64,000 nucleotides of DNA, taken from positions 1,612,001 through 1,676,000 of the forward strand of contig NZ_JACHMF010000001.1 of the NCBI RefSeq assembly GCF_014204895.1, given 5' to 3'. Positions within the stretch are counted from its first letter, which is position 1. Each line of letters opens with the position of its first letter. The translations under genes were made by a program, and so were the position numbers. This document shows, one piece after another, positions 42,364 through 50,954 of the stretch. The DNA is from Paractinoplanes abujensis (lineage in GTDB: Bacteria > Actinomycetota > Actinomycetes > Mycobacteriales > Micromonosporaceae). The notes under the pieces are model-generated. The model saw nothing but the letters and a program-made list of their open reading frames with translations, was not told the origin of the DNA and searched no databases.

Positions 42364-43970
42364 CTCTCGACGAGCTCACCGACGCCTGGTTGCGCGGGGT
42401 CGCGGCCGCGGGTTTCGTCCCCGGCGTCCGCGCCCGGGCCCGCGCCGCGCTGCGTGACCTGCTCGAGGAGTTCGTCGCGGCCGTCCGGGCGGAGCCGTTC
42501 GATCCCGCCCCGGGCCATCGGATCGGCGCCGAACTGGTCGATCTCCGCATGTCGGCGCCCCCGGTGCTCGGCACGACCGTCCATCTGCTGGCCGCCCACC
42601 TGCCCGCGACGCTCGGCGGCGGCGACCCGGTCCGCGCCCGGGTCCTGGCTCTGCTGGACAGCCTGGTCGTCGGTTTCGTCGCGGCTCAGCGCGACGCTGC
42701 CGTGCGCGCGGCCGAGGAGATGAACCGCTCCGAGAAGATCCATTGGCGGGCCGTGCAGCTCGACCTGCAGCGCCGCCTGCAGCAGGCCGTGCTGCACCGG
42801 ACCGACACCGGTCTGCCCAACGAGCAGCATCTGCGCAAGACCCTGGCCGAGCTCGACGGCGACCAGCGGCTGGGCCTGCTGCTGCTCGGCCTCGACCGGT
42901 ACGACGAGCTGGCCGACACCGTGGGCCAGGACCAGGGCGCCCGCCTGCTGGCCGCGGTCGCGCGACGGCTGCGGCCGCTGGGCGTTCTGGCGCATCTGGC
43001 CGACGACCGGTTCGCCGTGCTGGTCACCGGCACCACCGGCCCCGACGACCTGATCAAGGTGGCCGATCAGGCGGGCCGGCTGCTGGCCGCGCCGTTCCCG
43101 ATCGACGGTCACCGCCTGCACGTCAACGCCTGCATCGGCCTGGTCGAGGGTCCGGTCGCGGGCAGCGATCCCGACGGCTGGCTGCACGACGCCCGGCTGG
43201 CGCTGCGCTGGGCGCGGCACGACCGCCGTGGCCCCGAGCTCTTCGACCCCGACCGGGCCGCCGCCGAGCGCCGCCGGCACCGGCTCGCCGCGGAGATGCC
43301 GGCCGCCCTCGACCGCGGCGAGTTCGTGCTGCACTACCAGCCCCTGGTGCGGCTCGCGGACGGCGTGATGATCGGCGTCGAGGCGCTGGCCCGCTGGAAC
43401 CGGCCCGGCGCGCCCGGGCCCCAGCAGTTCATCGGGGTGGCCGAGCGGACGGGCCTGATCCGCCGGTTGGGCCGCGTGCTGCTCGAGCAGGCCTGCCGGC
43501 GGGGCGCGGCGGCGGATCGTGAGCTGCTGATCAGCGTCAACCTGTCGCCGGTGCAGCTGGCCGGGCCCGGGCTGGTGGCCGACGTGGCCGACATCCTGCA
43601 CCGTACGGGTCTGCCCGCGGCCCGCCTCCAGCTGGAGATCACCGAGACGGCCGAGGCGCTGCCGTACCGGGCGGTGCTGACGGCGCTGGGCGACCTGGGC
43701 GTCCGGCTGGCCCTGGACGACTTCGGCACCGGTTACTCCAGCCTGGCCGTGCTCACCGGCCTGCCGTTCACCGAGGCCAAGCTGGCCGCCGAGTTCCTCG
43801 CGGGGGCCGGGCACGGCGGGGTGCTGCGCCATGTCATCGAGGCCTGCCACACGATGGGTATGACTGTCACCGCCGAGGGTATCGAGACCGCCGAGCAGGC
43901 GAACGTCCTGCGCGAACTCGGGTGCGACCACGGTCAGGGCTACCATGTGGGCCGACCAGCGCCCTGGTGA
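42360..43970 (+). CDS. EAL-domain c-di-GMP phosphodiesterase with degenerate GGDEF
   Basis: A 536-residue cytoplasmic protein: an unrecognised helical N-terminal domain (~1-135), a degenerate GGDEF domain (~150-300; the active loop reads ADDRF), and an EAL domain (~310-535). Metal and catalytic residues EAL (VEALARW), Asn (NLS), Glu (LEITE), DDFGTGYS, AEGIE and GQGY are present; the KID position reads AKLAAEF, so Lys remains but its Asp neighbour is lost. It probably degrades c-di-GMP, with the GGDEF part as GTP or c-di-GMP sensor. Coupled to the methyltransferase gene. Confidence 0.92.
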   Translation: MTLDELTDAWLRGVAAAGFVPGVRARARAALRDLLEEFVAAVRAEPFDPAPGHRIGAELVDLRMSAPPVLGTTVHLLAAHLPATLGGGDPVRARVLALLDSLVVGFVAAQRDAAVRAAEEMNRSEKIHWRAVQLDLQRRLQQAVLHRTDTGLPNEQHLRKTLAELDGDQRLGLLLLGLDRYDELADTVGQDQGARLLAAVARRLRPLGVLAHLADDRFAVLVTGTTGPDDLIKVADQAGRLLAAPFPIDGHRLHVNACIGLVEGPVAGSDPDGWLHDARLALRWARHDRRGPELFDPDRAAAERRRHRLAAEMPAALDRGEFVLHYQPLVRLADGVMIGVEALARWNRPGAPGPQQFIGVAERTGLIRRLGRVLLEQACRRGAAADRELLISVNLSPVQLAGPGLVADVADILHRTGLPAARLQLEITETAEALPYRAVLTALGDLGVRLALDDFGTGYSSLAVLTGLPFTEAKLAAEFLAGAGHGGVLRHVIEACHTMGMTVTAEGIETAEQANVLRELGCDHGQGYHVGRPAPW

Positions 43971-43986
43971 ACCGGGAGGGACGACC

Positions 43987-44352
43987 GTGCCGAATGAGCT
44001 GATGCAGGTGCAGGCCGAGGACGGCAGCGCCGTGCTGATGGAGATCGACGCGCCGGACGCGGGGTTCGGCGAGGTCTCGTTCGACGGCAAGGTCTTCAAG
44101 TCGCGCGAGACACTCGAGGACGCTCTGCACGGGGTGCGCAGCATCGCCCTCAAGACGCTCGACGCGTTCCGGGGCGGGGCCGGCGGCGCCGACACGGTCG
44201 AGCTCGAGTTCGGCGTGAAGTTCAAGGCCGAGGCCGAGTCGGCCGTCTTCGCCCGCACGGCCACCGAAGGTCATCTGGTCGTGCGGCTGTCGTGGTCGGG
44301 CGACGGCCAGGCGGTGGGCCGGCCCTACCTCGACGACGACGAGCCGGAGTGA
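43987..44352 (+). CDS. Trypco1-domain protein (CU044_2847 family)
   Basis: A 121-residue protein with the pattern VELEFGVKFKAEAESAVFAR then EGHLVVRLSW near its C-terminus, the trypsin-co-occurring domain 1. In many actinobacteria these small proteins sit beside trypsin-like proteases or effector modules of predicted conflict systems. Here no protease is adjacent; the nearest is at 5100. GTG 43987 follows GGGAGGG by 6 bases, 16 bp after the EAL gene, so the three genes 41500-44352 may be one operon. Confidence 0.8.
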   Translation: MPNELMQVQAEDGSAVLMEIDAPDAGFGEVSFDGKVFKSRETLEDALHGVRSIALKTLDAFRGGAGGADTVELEFGVKFKAEAESAVFARTATEGHLVVRLSWSGDGQAVGRPYLDDDEPE

Positions 44353-44359
44353 CGCGGGT

Positions 44360-45268
44360 TCACAGCGGTTCCCGTACGAGGAAGGCTGTGGCTTGCGCGG
44401 CGGCGACCCGCTCGATGCGGACGCCGCTGGTCCGCGCGACCAGGAAGAAGCCCGGGTAGTTGACCGATTCCAGGACCAGCGCGTTGCCACCGCGCACCGG
44501 GCGGGCGCAGAAGGTGGCGTCCTTCTGGTAGAGCTCGGAACTGTCCCACCGGTCGAGGTGCAGTTCGTAGTCGCGGTGCCGCAGGAAGTAACCGTCGTAG
44601 TTCGCCGATTCCAGCGAGAAGCAGCCCGGCGCGGCCAGCCCGCGCCGCACGGTGAACCGGGAGTCCTGCCGGGCCTCGCGGGAACTGCGGGCGTCGATGT
44701 CGTCGAGCCGGGCCGTGAAGTCGCGGTGCCGCAGCCGGTAGGCCGGGTTGTCGGCGGGCACGAGCCCGACCGTGCGGTCGGCCACCAGCCGGGCCGGGGG
44801 CGGGCCGGCCGGCCCGGTGGTGGCGGGCGCGGTGGTGGCGGGCCGGGTCGCCGGCCGCGTGCGGGCGGCCTCGGTGGCCCGGGCCCGCGTGGGGGTGCGG
44901 GTCACCGAGCCGGGGCCGGGGCTGCTCGCGCCGGGCGCGGGCTGGATCTCGACCGGGGCCGACGGCTCGAAGGGCGGTAGCACCACCCGCTGCGACAGCG
45001 AGGCGTCGTCGTCACCCCCGCCGAGGGTGAGCGCCGTGAGGCCCGCGATCGCGATCACCGCGCCCGTGGCCAGCGCGGCCACCGCCCGGCGACCCAGGCC
45101 GGAGCCGGTGTGGCGGCGGATCGGGCCGGTCCACAGCGCCGCCGACAGGGCGGCGGCAGGCCCGCGCCGGCGGGGTGGGACGGGAGGACTCAGCGGGCCG
45201 TTGGTGTCGCGATACGGCGGGACCCAGCCGCCGATCCGCAGACCGTCCGGCTTATCCTCGTCGGGCAT
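44360..45268 (-). CDS. Membrane-anchored AbfB (CBM42) domain protein
   Basis: A 302-residue protein: ~60 cytoplasmic residues, one membrane helix (about 66-88), a Thr/Pro/Ala-rich linker (~105-155), then an AbfB beta-trefoil (SLESANYDGYFLRHRDYELHL; LVLESVNYPGFFLV), which binds arabinofuranose side chains. No catalytic domain, so it is a surface lectin-like protein, perhaps holding arabinan in the wall or plant polymers. Three trefoil repeats can be counted. Confidence 0.85.
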   Translation of the reverse strand: MPDEDKPDGLRIGGWVPPYRDTNGPLSPPVPPRRRGPAAALSAALWTGPIRRHTGSGLGRRAVAALATGAVIAIAGLTALTLGGGDDDASLSQRVVLPPFEPSAPVEIQPAPGASSPGPGSVTRTPTRARATEAARTRPATRPATTAPATTGPAGPPPARLVADRTVGLVPADNPAYRLRHRDFTARLDDIDARSSREARQDSRFTVRRGLAAPGCFSLESANYDGYFLRHRDYELHLDRWDSSELYQKDATFCARPVRGGNALVLESVNYPGFFLVARTSGVRIERVAAAQATAFLVREPL

Positions 45269-45295
45269 GTCAATTTCCGATCCGCGCGCGCCCGG

Positions 45296-45332
45296 CTAAG
45301 GCTCTCTTAAGCTGTCGGAAAGGCATTCTTAC
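45296..45332. promoter_or_regulatory. CTTAR repeats with 11-bp phasing
   Basis: On the minus strand CTTAA and CTTAG (45307-45311 and 45296-45300) are 11 bp apart, 28 bp before the AbfB gene. On the plus strand CTTAA (45306) and CTTAC (45328) are 22 bp apart. The pattern matches the TCTTAG pair at 26825-26841. Confidence 0.45.
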
Positions 45333-45472
45333 GGCGAAAGCGGCCAATGGCAAGGGTTCGGGCGCTTCGACAAGACGTCCACCAGAATCGAACTCTCCTC
45401 GGGTCCGCCCCGTACCACCCGGTGACGGCGCCCCGGATCAGCGGGCCGCCGCGGCCGCACCGAGGAGGCGCG

Positions 45473-46525
45473 ATGGACGGCTCCGCCCGCCCTCCGCAGA
45501 CTGACGACGTCGAACTACCCCCGACGGGGGAGTATGCCCTGGTTCCCGAAACCGGGGAGTACGACAACAGCACGTACGCGGGGTCGGCTGAGCAACCCCG
45601 CACGGTGTCGCTGCCGAAGATCTCGGACTACTGGCCCGATGCGGAGAAGCCGCCGCCCCCACTGCTGCCTGCCGAAGCGCCGGAGTTGCCCCGCCGCCGC
45701 GTCCGCCTGCTCGCGGTGGCGGCCGGCGTCCTGCTCCTCGCCGGCATCGGCGCCGTGGTGCTGACCCGCCTGGCCGGCAACGACGCCGAGCCCGCGCCGA
45801 CGGGCGCGTCCGACCCCGAGATCATCGTCGAGGGCACCCCCAACCCGCCCGTCGCCATCGAGCCCGCCCCGACGCCGACCTCGGCCCCGGCCACCAGCGC
45901 CCCGCCCACGCGGGCCTCACCGCCGCCGCCCGCGGGCCCGGCCTTCGCGGCCGGCACGTTCGTGCTGGCGTCCGGCCTGACCGAGCTCAACGTGTCGCTG
46001 GGCCGTCCGCCGCGCAACGGCATCGCCAAGGTGGCTTCGCCCGACGGCAGCGGCGTGGTGCCCGACGCCGACCTCGACGGCACCGAGTTGCGGCTGACTG
46101 CCGAGCGCAAGGGCGACAAGGGCACGGGCGACGTGAACGTCCTGCTCGACGAGCGGATCACCTGGACGATCCGGATGGAAGGCGGGGTCCGGCGCGGCAC
46201 TTTCGACATGGCGAACGGCTCGGTGCGCGACTTCTACTTCGAGGGCGGCGCCAACCGGCTCGAGCTCGCTCTGCCCCGTCAGGAGCGCACGATCGAGATC
46301 CGGATGGCCGGCGGGGTCCGCGAGTGGCGGATCGGCACCGAGGGCGAGTTCCCGGTGAAGGTGAAGGTGCGCAAGGGCGCCGGCGAGATCTCGCTCAACG
46401 GCGACCGCGACGAGGGCGTCGACCGGGGTGAGGTGGTGCGCTCGCGGGGCGGCGACGACAAGTCGGGTGGCCTGGCGATCGAGGCGGTGGCCGGCATCGG
46501 CTCCCTGAAGGTGTCGCCTTTGTGA
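45473..46525 (+). CDS. Membrane-anchored protein with beta-rich outer domain
   Basis: A 350-residue protein: ~80 cytoplasmic residues with two PTGEYALVPETGEYDN-like acidic repeats, a membrane helix (about 86-107), a Pro/Thr/Ala linker (~110-160), then a beta-strand-rich outer domain with regularly spaced Asp/Gly (ITWTIRMEGGVRRGTFDMANG; IEIRMAGGVREWRIGTEG), resembling the DUF4097-type repeat fold. Function unknown. The same anchor-linker-domain plan as the divergent AbfB protein suggests related surface roles. ATG 45473 has GAGGAGG. Confidence 0.78.
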   Translation: MDGSARPPQTDDVELPPTGEYALVPETGEYDNSTYAGSAEQPRTVSLPKISDYWPDAEKPPPPLLPAEAPELPRRRVRLLAVAAGVLLLAGIGAVVLTRLAGNDAEPAPTGASDPEIIVEGTPNPPVAIEPAPTPTSAPATSAPPTRASPPPPAGPAFAAGTFVLASGLTELNVSLGRPPRNGIAKVASPDGSGVVPDADLDGTELRLTAERKGDKGTGDVNVLLDERITWTIRMEGGVRRGTFDMANGSVRDFYFEGGANRLELALPRQERTIEIRMAGGVREWRIGTEGEFPVKVKVRKGAGEISLNGDRDEGVDRGEVVRSRGGDDKSGGLAIEAVAGIGSLKVSPL

Positions 46526-46563
46526 CCGGGAAACGGCTTTTCTCCGGCCGGGCTCGACCGGAG

Positions 46564-46594
46564 TTGACTTCGAGGGCACTCGAAGACCTAGCGT
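46564..46594 (+). promoter_or_regulatory. Promoter of the aldo-keto reductase gene
   Basis: TTGACT at 46564-46569 and TAGCGT at 46589-46594 (19-bp spacing) lie 7 bases before ATG 46602, so the transcript is probably leaderless. Confidence 0.55.
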
Positions 46595-46601
46595 TCCGCT
46601 C

Positions 46602-47600
46602 ATGCAGACGATCGAACTCGGCCGCACCGGTCAGCAGGTCAGCGCGCTGGCGCTCGGGGCCATGCAGATGGGCGGCGCCACCAGCGAACGCGACTCCGTG
46701 CACATCCTCGACCGCTACCTCGAGATCGGCGGCTCCTTCGTCGACACCGCCAACTGCTACGAGTGGTGGCGGCACCCCGGCACCTCCGGCGGGCAGAGCG
46801 AGGAGCTGCTGGGCCGCTGGCTGCGCGACGGCCACAAGCGCGACCAAGTGTTCCTGGCCACCAAGGGCAGCGCCGTGCCGGTCCACTCGCCCGACCTGTG
46901 GGACGCCGACGGCAACCCGAACTGGGAGCTGGCCCGGCGCACGTTCGAGGGCGCGGGCGCGGACACGCTGCGAAGGGCGCTCGACGGCAGCCTCCGCCGG
47001 CTCGGCACCGACCACGTCGACCTCTACTACGTGCACGTCGACGACCGCGCCACCCCGCTCGAGGAGACCCTGGAGGCGCTGCACTCCTTCGTGCAGCAGG
47101 GCAAGGTCCGCTATCTGGGCTGGTCGAACGTGCGTACGTGGCGGCTCGAGCGCATCCGCCAGCTGTGCGCGCGGAACGGGTGGACGCTGCCGGTGGCCGT
47201 CCAGCAGCAACACTCGTACCTGCGGCCCAACGCGGGCGCGGACTCGGCCGGCATCGTCGACTTCGAGCAGCTCGACTACCTGGCCGAGCACGACGACCAG
47301 ACGCTGGTGGCGTACTCACCGATCCTCAAGGGCGTCTACGACAGCGCGGCCAAGCGCGACGGTCACTGGATGATGGCCAACTACGCCGGACCCGACGCCG
47401 ACGCCCGGCTGACCGCGGTGGCCGAGGTCGCAGCCGAGGCCGGAGTCACCCCGAACCAGCTGGTTGTGGCCTGGCTGCTGCACCAGACCACACCCCGCGT
47501 GCTGCCGCTGATCGGCCCGCGCACTGTTCAGCAGTTCGAGGACGCGCTGCCCGCGCTCGAAGTGAAGCTGACCGAGGACCAGCTGGCCCGTCTGGCTTAG
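46602..47600 (+). CDS. Aldo-keto reductase
   Basis: A 332-residue TIM-barrel oxidoreductase. The catalytic tetrad is visible: Asp in SFVDTANCYEWW (with Tyr), Lys in FLATKG, and His in LYYVHVDD. A C-terminal NADPH-binding segment (LPLIGPRTVQQFEDALPAL) is typical. It reduces aldehydes or ketones with NADPH; substrate unknown. It converges with the lipase gene (2-bp gap). Confidence 0.92.
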   Translation: MQTIELGRTGQQVSALALGAMQMGGATSERDSVHILDRYLEIGGSFVDTANCYEWWRHPGTSGGQSEELLGRWLRDGHKRDQVFLATKGSAVPVHSPDLWDADGNPNWELARRTFEGAGADTLRRALDGSLRRLGTDHVDLYYVHVDDRATPLEETLEALHSFVQQGKVRYLGWSNVRTWRLERIRQLCARNGWTLPVAVQQQHSYLRPNAGADSAGIVDFEQLDYLAEHDDQTLVAYSPILKGVYDSAAKRDGHWMMANYAGPDADARLTAVAEVAAEAGVTPNQLVVAWLLHQTTPRVLPLIGPRTVQQFEDALPALEVKLTEDQLARLA

Positions 47601-47602
47601 GG

Positions 47603-48742
47603 TTACTGCTCGAAGCGCTGGCCGATCCAGGCCGCGACCCGGTCGGTCGAGTCGACGACGGCCTGGTCGTGGTCGCGGCCGGGCAGCTTGTCGTAGCGCA
47701 CCTTCGCGCCCTTGAGCTGCTCGACGAGGATGTCGGTCAGCGCCGCCGGTACGATCGCGTCGTCGGTGCCCTGCACGACGAACGCGGGCGCGGTGAGCGG
47801 CGTCTGCGCCGGGTCGACGTATTCGGCCAGCTTCTCGACCCAGGCCTCGGGCAGCTTGTCGTCCTTGAGCAGCTTGAGCGGCGGGGCGTAGGCCGCCAGC
47901 ACCTCGTTGAGGCAGCCCTGCTTGAGCACGTCACCCTTGTCGAGGGCGGCTTCGGTCAGCACGGCCTCGGGCTTGAACGACGGCTCGACCGCGTTGAGGC
48001 CGTACAGGGCCATCGCCATGAAACCCTGACCCTCGGTGTTCGGGATGGCCTCGGCCAGCACCCGGGTCTGGCTGGTCGGCGCGATGCTGACCGTGCCGCG
48101 CAGCTGCAGCTCCTTGTCGTAGGTGCCGGCCAGCTGGTTCGCGAACAGCGTGCCCTGGCCGCCCTGCGAATGTCCGTCCACCGCGTACTGGCGGGACAGG
48201 TCGTCGTCGAGGCGGCGCGCGGCCCGGACACTGTCGATGATCGACCGGCCTTCGCTGTTGCCGATCAGGTACGGGTGCGGGCCCGCGGTGCCGAGTCCGG
48301 GGTAGTCGGGCGCGGCGACCGTCCAGCCCCGTTCGAGCAGCGACGCGACCGCGATCCGGGCCTCGTTCCAGAAGACGTCGTCGTTGACCGAGGGCGCGCA
48401 CTTGTCGGCGATGCCGGTGGTGCCGTGGGCCCAGACGACGGTCTTGTTCTTCTTGTTCCTCAGCGGCGTGAGCACGAGACCCGAGGCGAAGATCCCGTTT
48501 CCCCGTACGTCGGTGGTGGCGTACTTGATCTGCTTGGCCCGGGCCAGCTGCCGCAGGCCCTCGGGCAGCGCGCGGGGCTGGGAGCTCAGCACGGTACCCG
48601 GCTCCGGCGAGGTCCACTGGAAGACGTGGGGCGGGGCGGGTTCGCCGACGGTGGCGGGCGAAGCAGCCGTGGCGGGCGACGCGGCAGCGGTAAGGACGAC
48701 GCCGCCGCTGAGGGTGGCGGCGAGAATTCGAGTGATCAGCAC
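47603..48742 (-). CDS. Secreted lipase of the LIP family
   Basis: A 379-residue exported hydrolase. A signal peptide covers residues 1-27 (VVLTAAASPATAAS). The nucleophile Ser is in GHSQGGQG near residue 195, with Asp in QGTDDAIVP and His in PGRDHDQA near the end, a full triad. The long insert between the strands matches secretory lipases. It would hydrolyse triglycerides or esters outside the cell. Confidence 0.9.
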   Translation of the reverse strand: MLITRILAATLSGGVVLTAAASPATAASPATVGEPAPPHVFQWTSPEPGTVLSSQPRALPEGLRQLARAKQIKYATTDVRGNGIFASGLVLTPLRNKKNKTVVWAHGTTGIADKCAPSVNDDVFWNEARIAVASLLERGWTVAAPDYPGLGTAGPHPYLIGNSEGRSIIDSVRAARRLDDDLSRQYAVDGHSQGGQGTLFANQLAGTYDKELQLRGTVSIAPTSQTRVLAEAIPNTEGQGFMAMALYGLNAVEPSFKPEAVLTEAALDKGDVLKQGCLNEVLAAYAPPLKLLKDDKLPEAWVEKLAEYVDPAQTPLTAPAFVVQGTDDAIVPAALTDILVEQLKGAKVRYDKLPGRDHDQAVVDSTDRVAAWIGQRFEQ

Positions 48743-48879
48743 ACCGAAGGTTTAGCCCGACAAAAGGCCCAAATCTTGAGGCGCTCCGGGCCCGATCGGG
48801 TGATGGTGACGCCTGGATGATGCATCGCACGTATCCAACGCGCCCGATCTCGGCCGTCAGTGAGGCGCCCGCAGTCAGC

Positions 48880-49746
48880 TCAGGACCGCAGTTCCACCAG
48901 GCTCACGCCCGCGACGATGCGAGCGATGTTTCCCTCGTGGTCCTGACTGCTCAGCCTCCGGGCCAGGTCGTCCAGGTCGGCGAGGTCGCCGTAACGTGCC
49001 CGCAGAGCCGTCCGCATGCTCTCGAACCGTGCCTGTTCGCGCCCCTGCTCGAGACCCTGCTCATGGTTCCGGCGGCCGATCTCGCGGCCCATCTCCGACT
49101 GCTCCAGAACGTTGCTCATGCCACTCCTCTGCAATACGTCGAGGACCTGGGCCGCCAGGGAGCCCTCCACGAGCATACTCAGCTCGATCTGGACCAGCTG
49201 TTCCTCGACTGCGCCTGCTGCCTTGATCCGGTCGACGACGCGTTCGACCAAGTCGGGCGGGGGTTTCTGGGACCACAGGGCAAGCGGCGCCAGGGGGCCG
49301 TCCAGCAGTGTGGCGGGATCCAGATCGTCGGGCACGTTGACCGACCGGTAGTCGAGCTGAGCCCGATCGCGACGGAAGCGGCCCGAAAACCCGCCCCCCA
49401 ACGGCCACAGCACGAACTGGTGGATGCGGTGGTCGGCGCGGCGGTATTTGAGCGCCATGCACGCCCAGTAATAGACCATTCGCTCTTGGAAGTCCTCGGT
49501 GCGCTGGACCTGGAACTCGAAGTGGTAAACGTCGGTCGGTCTGCCATCGGCGTGCCGGACCAGGAACGTCTTGTCGCTTTGGCGGTTGCGCTGCCGAGGC
49601 AGCTCGGTCGGCCCGTCGACGACTGAGTCGCTTTCGACCAGCCGGGCGCCGCACAGCTGACGCAGTGCGTCACGGGGGTGGGCCTCCAGCAGCGCTTTGT
49701 ACAAACCGTCGAAGTCGCGTGCCGTGGTTGGGTTGCTGTCGGTCAT
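48880..49746 (-). CDS. Rpn-like PD-(D/E)XK nuclease family protein
   Basis: A 288-residue protein with the layout of recombination-promoting nuclease / putative transposase (Rpn, DUF4351-like) proteins. The nuclease core is visible near residues 55-80: Asp in RQSDKTF and the E-x-Q motif in YHFEFQVQ. A helical C-terminal region contains Glu/Gln/Arg repeats (GLEQGREQARFESMR). Related proteins cut DNA and are often mobile or phase-variable. Start ATG 49746 has AGAGGAA. No flanking inverted repeats were found. Confidence 0.8.
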   Translation of the reverse strand: MTDSNPTTARDFDGLYKALLEAHPRDALRQLCGARLVESDSVVDGPTELPRQRNRQSDKTFLVRHADGRPTDVYHFEFQVQRTEDFQERMVYYWACMALKYRRADHRIHQFVLWPLGGGFSGRFRRDRAQLDYRSVNVPDDLDPATLLDGPLAPLALWSQKPPPDLVERVVDRIKAAGAVEEQLVQIELSMLVEGSLAAQVLDVLQRSGMSNVLEQSEMGREIGRRNHEQGLEQGREQARFESMRTALRARYGDLADLDDLARRLSSQDHEGNIARIVAGVSLVELRS

Positions 49747-49845
49747 GGGTTCCTCTTTCCGGCCTGATGGACAGCTTTGCGTACGTGCGACTACTAGTCA
49801 AGCGACCCCTAGTCGTCCGTTCGGAGGTGCGGCTCACAGGAGGAA

Positions 49846-49881
49846 ATGGCTGTCCGGCGGCAGGTGTTGGGCTGGCTGTGA
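49846..49881 (+). CDS. 11-residue leader ORF coupled to the flavoprotein gene
   Basis: AGGAGGAA, the strongest ribosome site in this region, directly precedes ATG 49846, which opens an 11-codon frame (MAVRRQVLGWL) whose TGA (49879-49881) overlaps the GTG start of the flavoprotein at 49878. The flavoprotein GTG itself has no ribosome site, so its translation should depend on re-initiation from this leader. Confidence 0.6.
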   Translation: MAVRRQVLGWL

Positions 49882-50954
49882 GCGAGAGATCAGCCACGGT
49901 GGTGGTGATCGGTGGCGGCCAGTCGGGCCTGTCCGCCGCCTATCACCTGGCCCGGCGGGGCTTCACCAGCGCCCTCGAGACCGTGGGGGAGCGGACCTTC
50001 GTGGTGCTCGATGCCGAGTCCGCGGCCGGTGGGGCGTGGCGGCACCGGTGGGAGTCGCTCCGGATGGGCACGGTGAACGGCATCTTCGACCTGCCCGGCC
50101 TGGCCCAGCCCCCGGTCGACCCGGGCGAGCCCAGCCGTACGGCGGTGCCGCGCTACTTCGAGGCGTTCGAGCGCACCTTCGACCCGCCCATCCTGCGCCC
50201 GGTCCAGGTGTCCGGCGTGCACGACAAGGGGGCCGACGGGCTGCTGGTCGAGTCGGACGCCGGCCGCTGGCACACCCGGGCGATCATCAACGCGACCGGC
50301 ACCTGGACCAACCCGGTGCGGTCGCACTATCCGGGCCGGGAGTCGTTCGCCGGCCTGCAGCTGCACACCCACGACTACGTGTCGGCCGACCAGTTCGCGG
50401 GCCGGCGGGTCGCGGTGGTGGGCGGCGGCATCTCGGCGCTGCAGCAGCTCGAGGAGATCGACCGGGTGGCGACCACGTTCTGGTACACCCGCCGCGTGCC
50501 GGTCTGGCGTACGGACGGGTTCGATCCCGAGGTGGCCGGTCGTGAGGTCATCGCCCGGGTGACCGCTGACGTGGAGGCGGGCCGGCCCACGGGCAGCGTC
50601 GTCTCGTACACGGGCCTGCCCTGGAGCCCGGTTGCGGCGGGGAAGCGCCGGCCCATGTTCACCGCGATCGAACCTTGTGGCGTACGGGAATCGGACGGGT
50701 CTTTCACGTCGGTCGACGCGATTCTGTGGGCCACCGGGTTCAAGGCTGCGCTTCAGCATCTGGACCCGCTGGGCCTGCGCAACGAGACCGGCGGCATCCG
50801 CATGCACAACACCCAGGTCGCCGCCGACCCCCGCGTCCACCTGATCGGTTTCGGCCCTTCCCAGTCCACGGTGGGCGCCAACCGAGCCGGCCGCGACGCC
50901 GTGGCCGCGATCGTCAGGGAGCTCAGGCCGGCGTCCAGACCCACGTCTCGTTGA
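49878..50954 (+). CDS. Flavin-containing monooxygenase-like oxidoreductase
   Basis: A 358-residue flavoprotein. The FAD fold is VVIGGGQSGLSAAYHL near the N-terminus and the NADPH fold is VAVVGGGISALQQL near residue 175; the central FxGxxxH-like region reads FAGLQLHTHDY, as in CzcO/FMO proteins. An ATGF motif occurs as ILWATGFKAAL near residue 300. Substrate unknown. Its 3' end overlaps the kelch-like gene by 32 bp. Start chosen by coupling to the leader ORF. Confidence 0.88.
   Translation: MSERSATVVVIGGGQSGLSAAYHLARRGFTSALETVGERTFVVLDAESAAGGAWRHRWESLRMGTVNGIFDLPGLAQPPVDPGEPSRTAVPRYFEAFERTFDPPILRPVQVSGVHDKGADGLLVESDAGRWHTRAIINATGTWTNPVRSHYPGRESFAGLQLHTHDYVSADQFAGRRVAVVGGGISALQQLEEIDRVATTFWYTRRVPVWRTDGFDPEVAGREVIARVTADVEAGRPTGSVVSYTGLPWSPVAAGKRRPMFTAIEPCGVRESDGSFTSVDAILWATGFKAALQHLDPLGLRNETGGIRMHNTQVAADPRVHLIGFGPSQSTVGANRAGRDAVAAIVRELRPASRPTSR

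Noticed and set aside
48880..49746. Rpn-like gene as part of an insertion sequence
   Set aside because: No terminal inverted repeats or target duplication found nearby.
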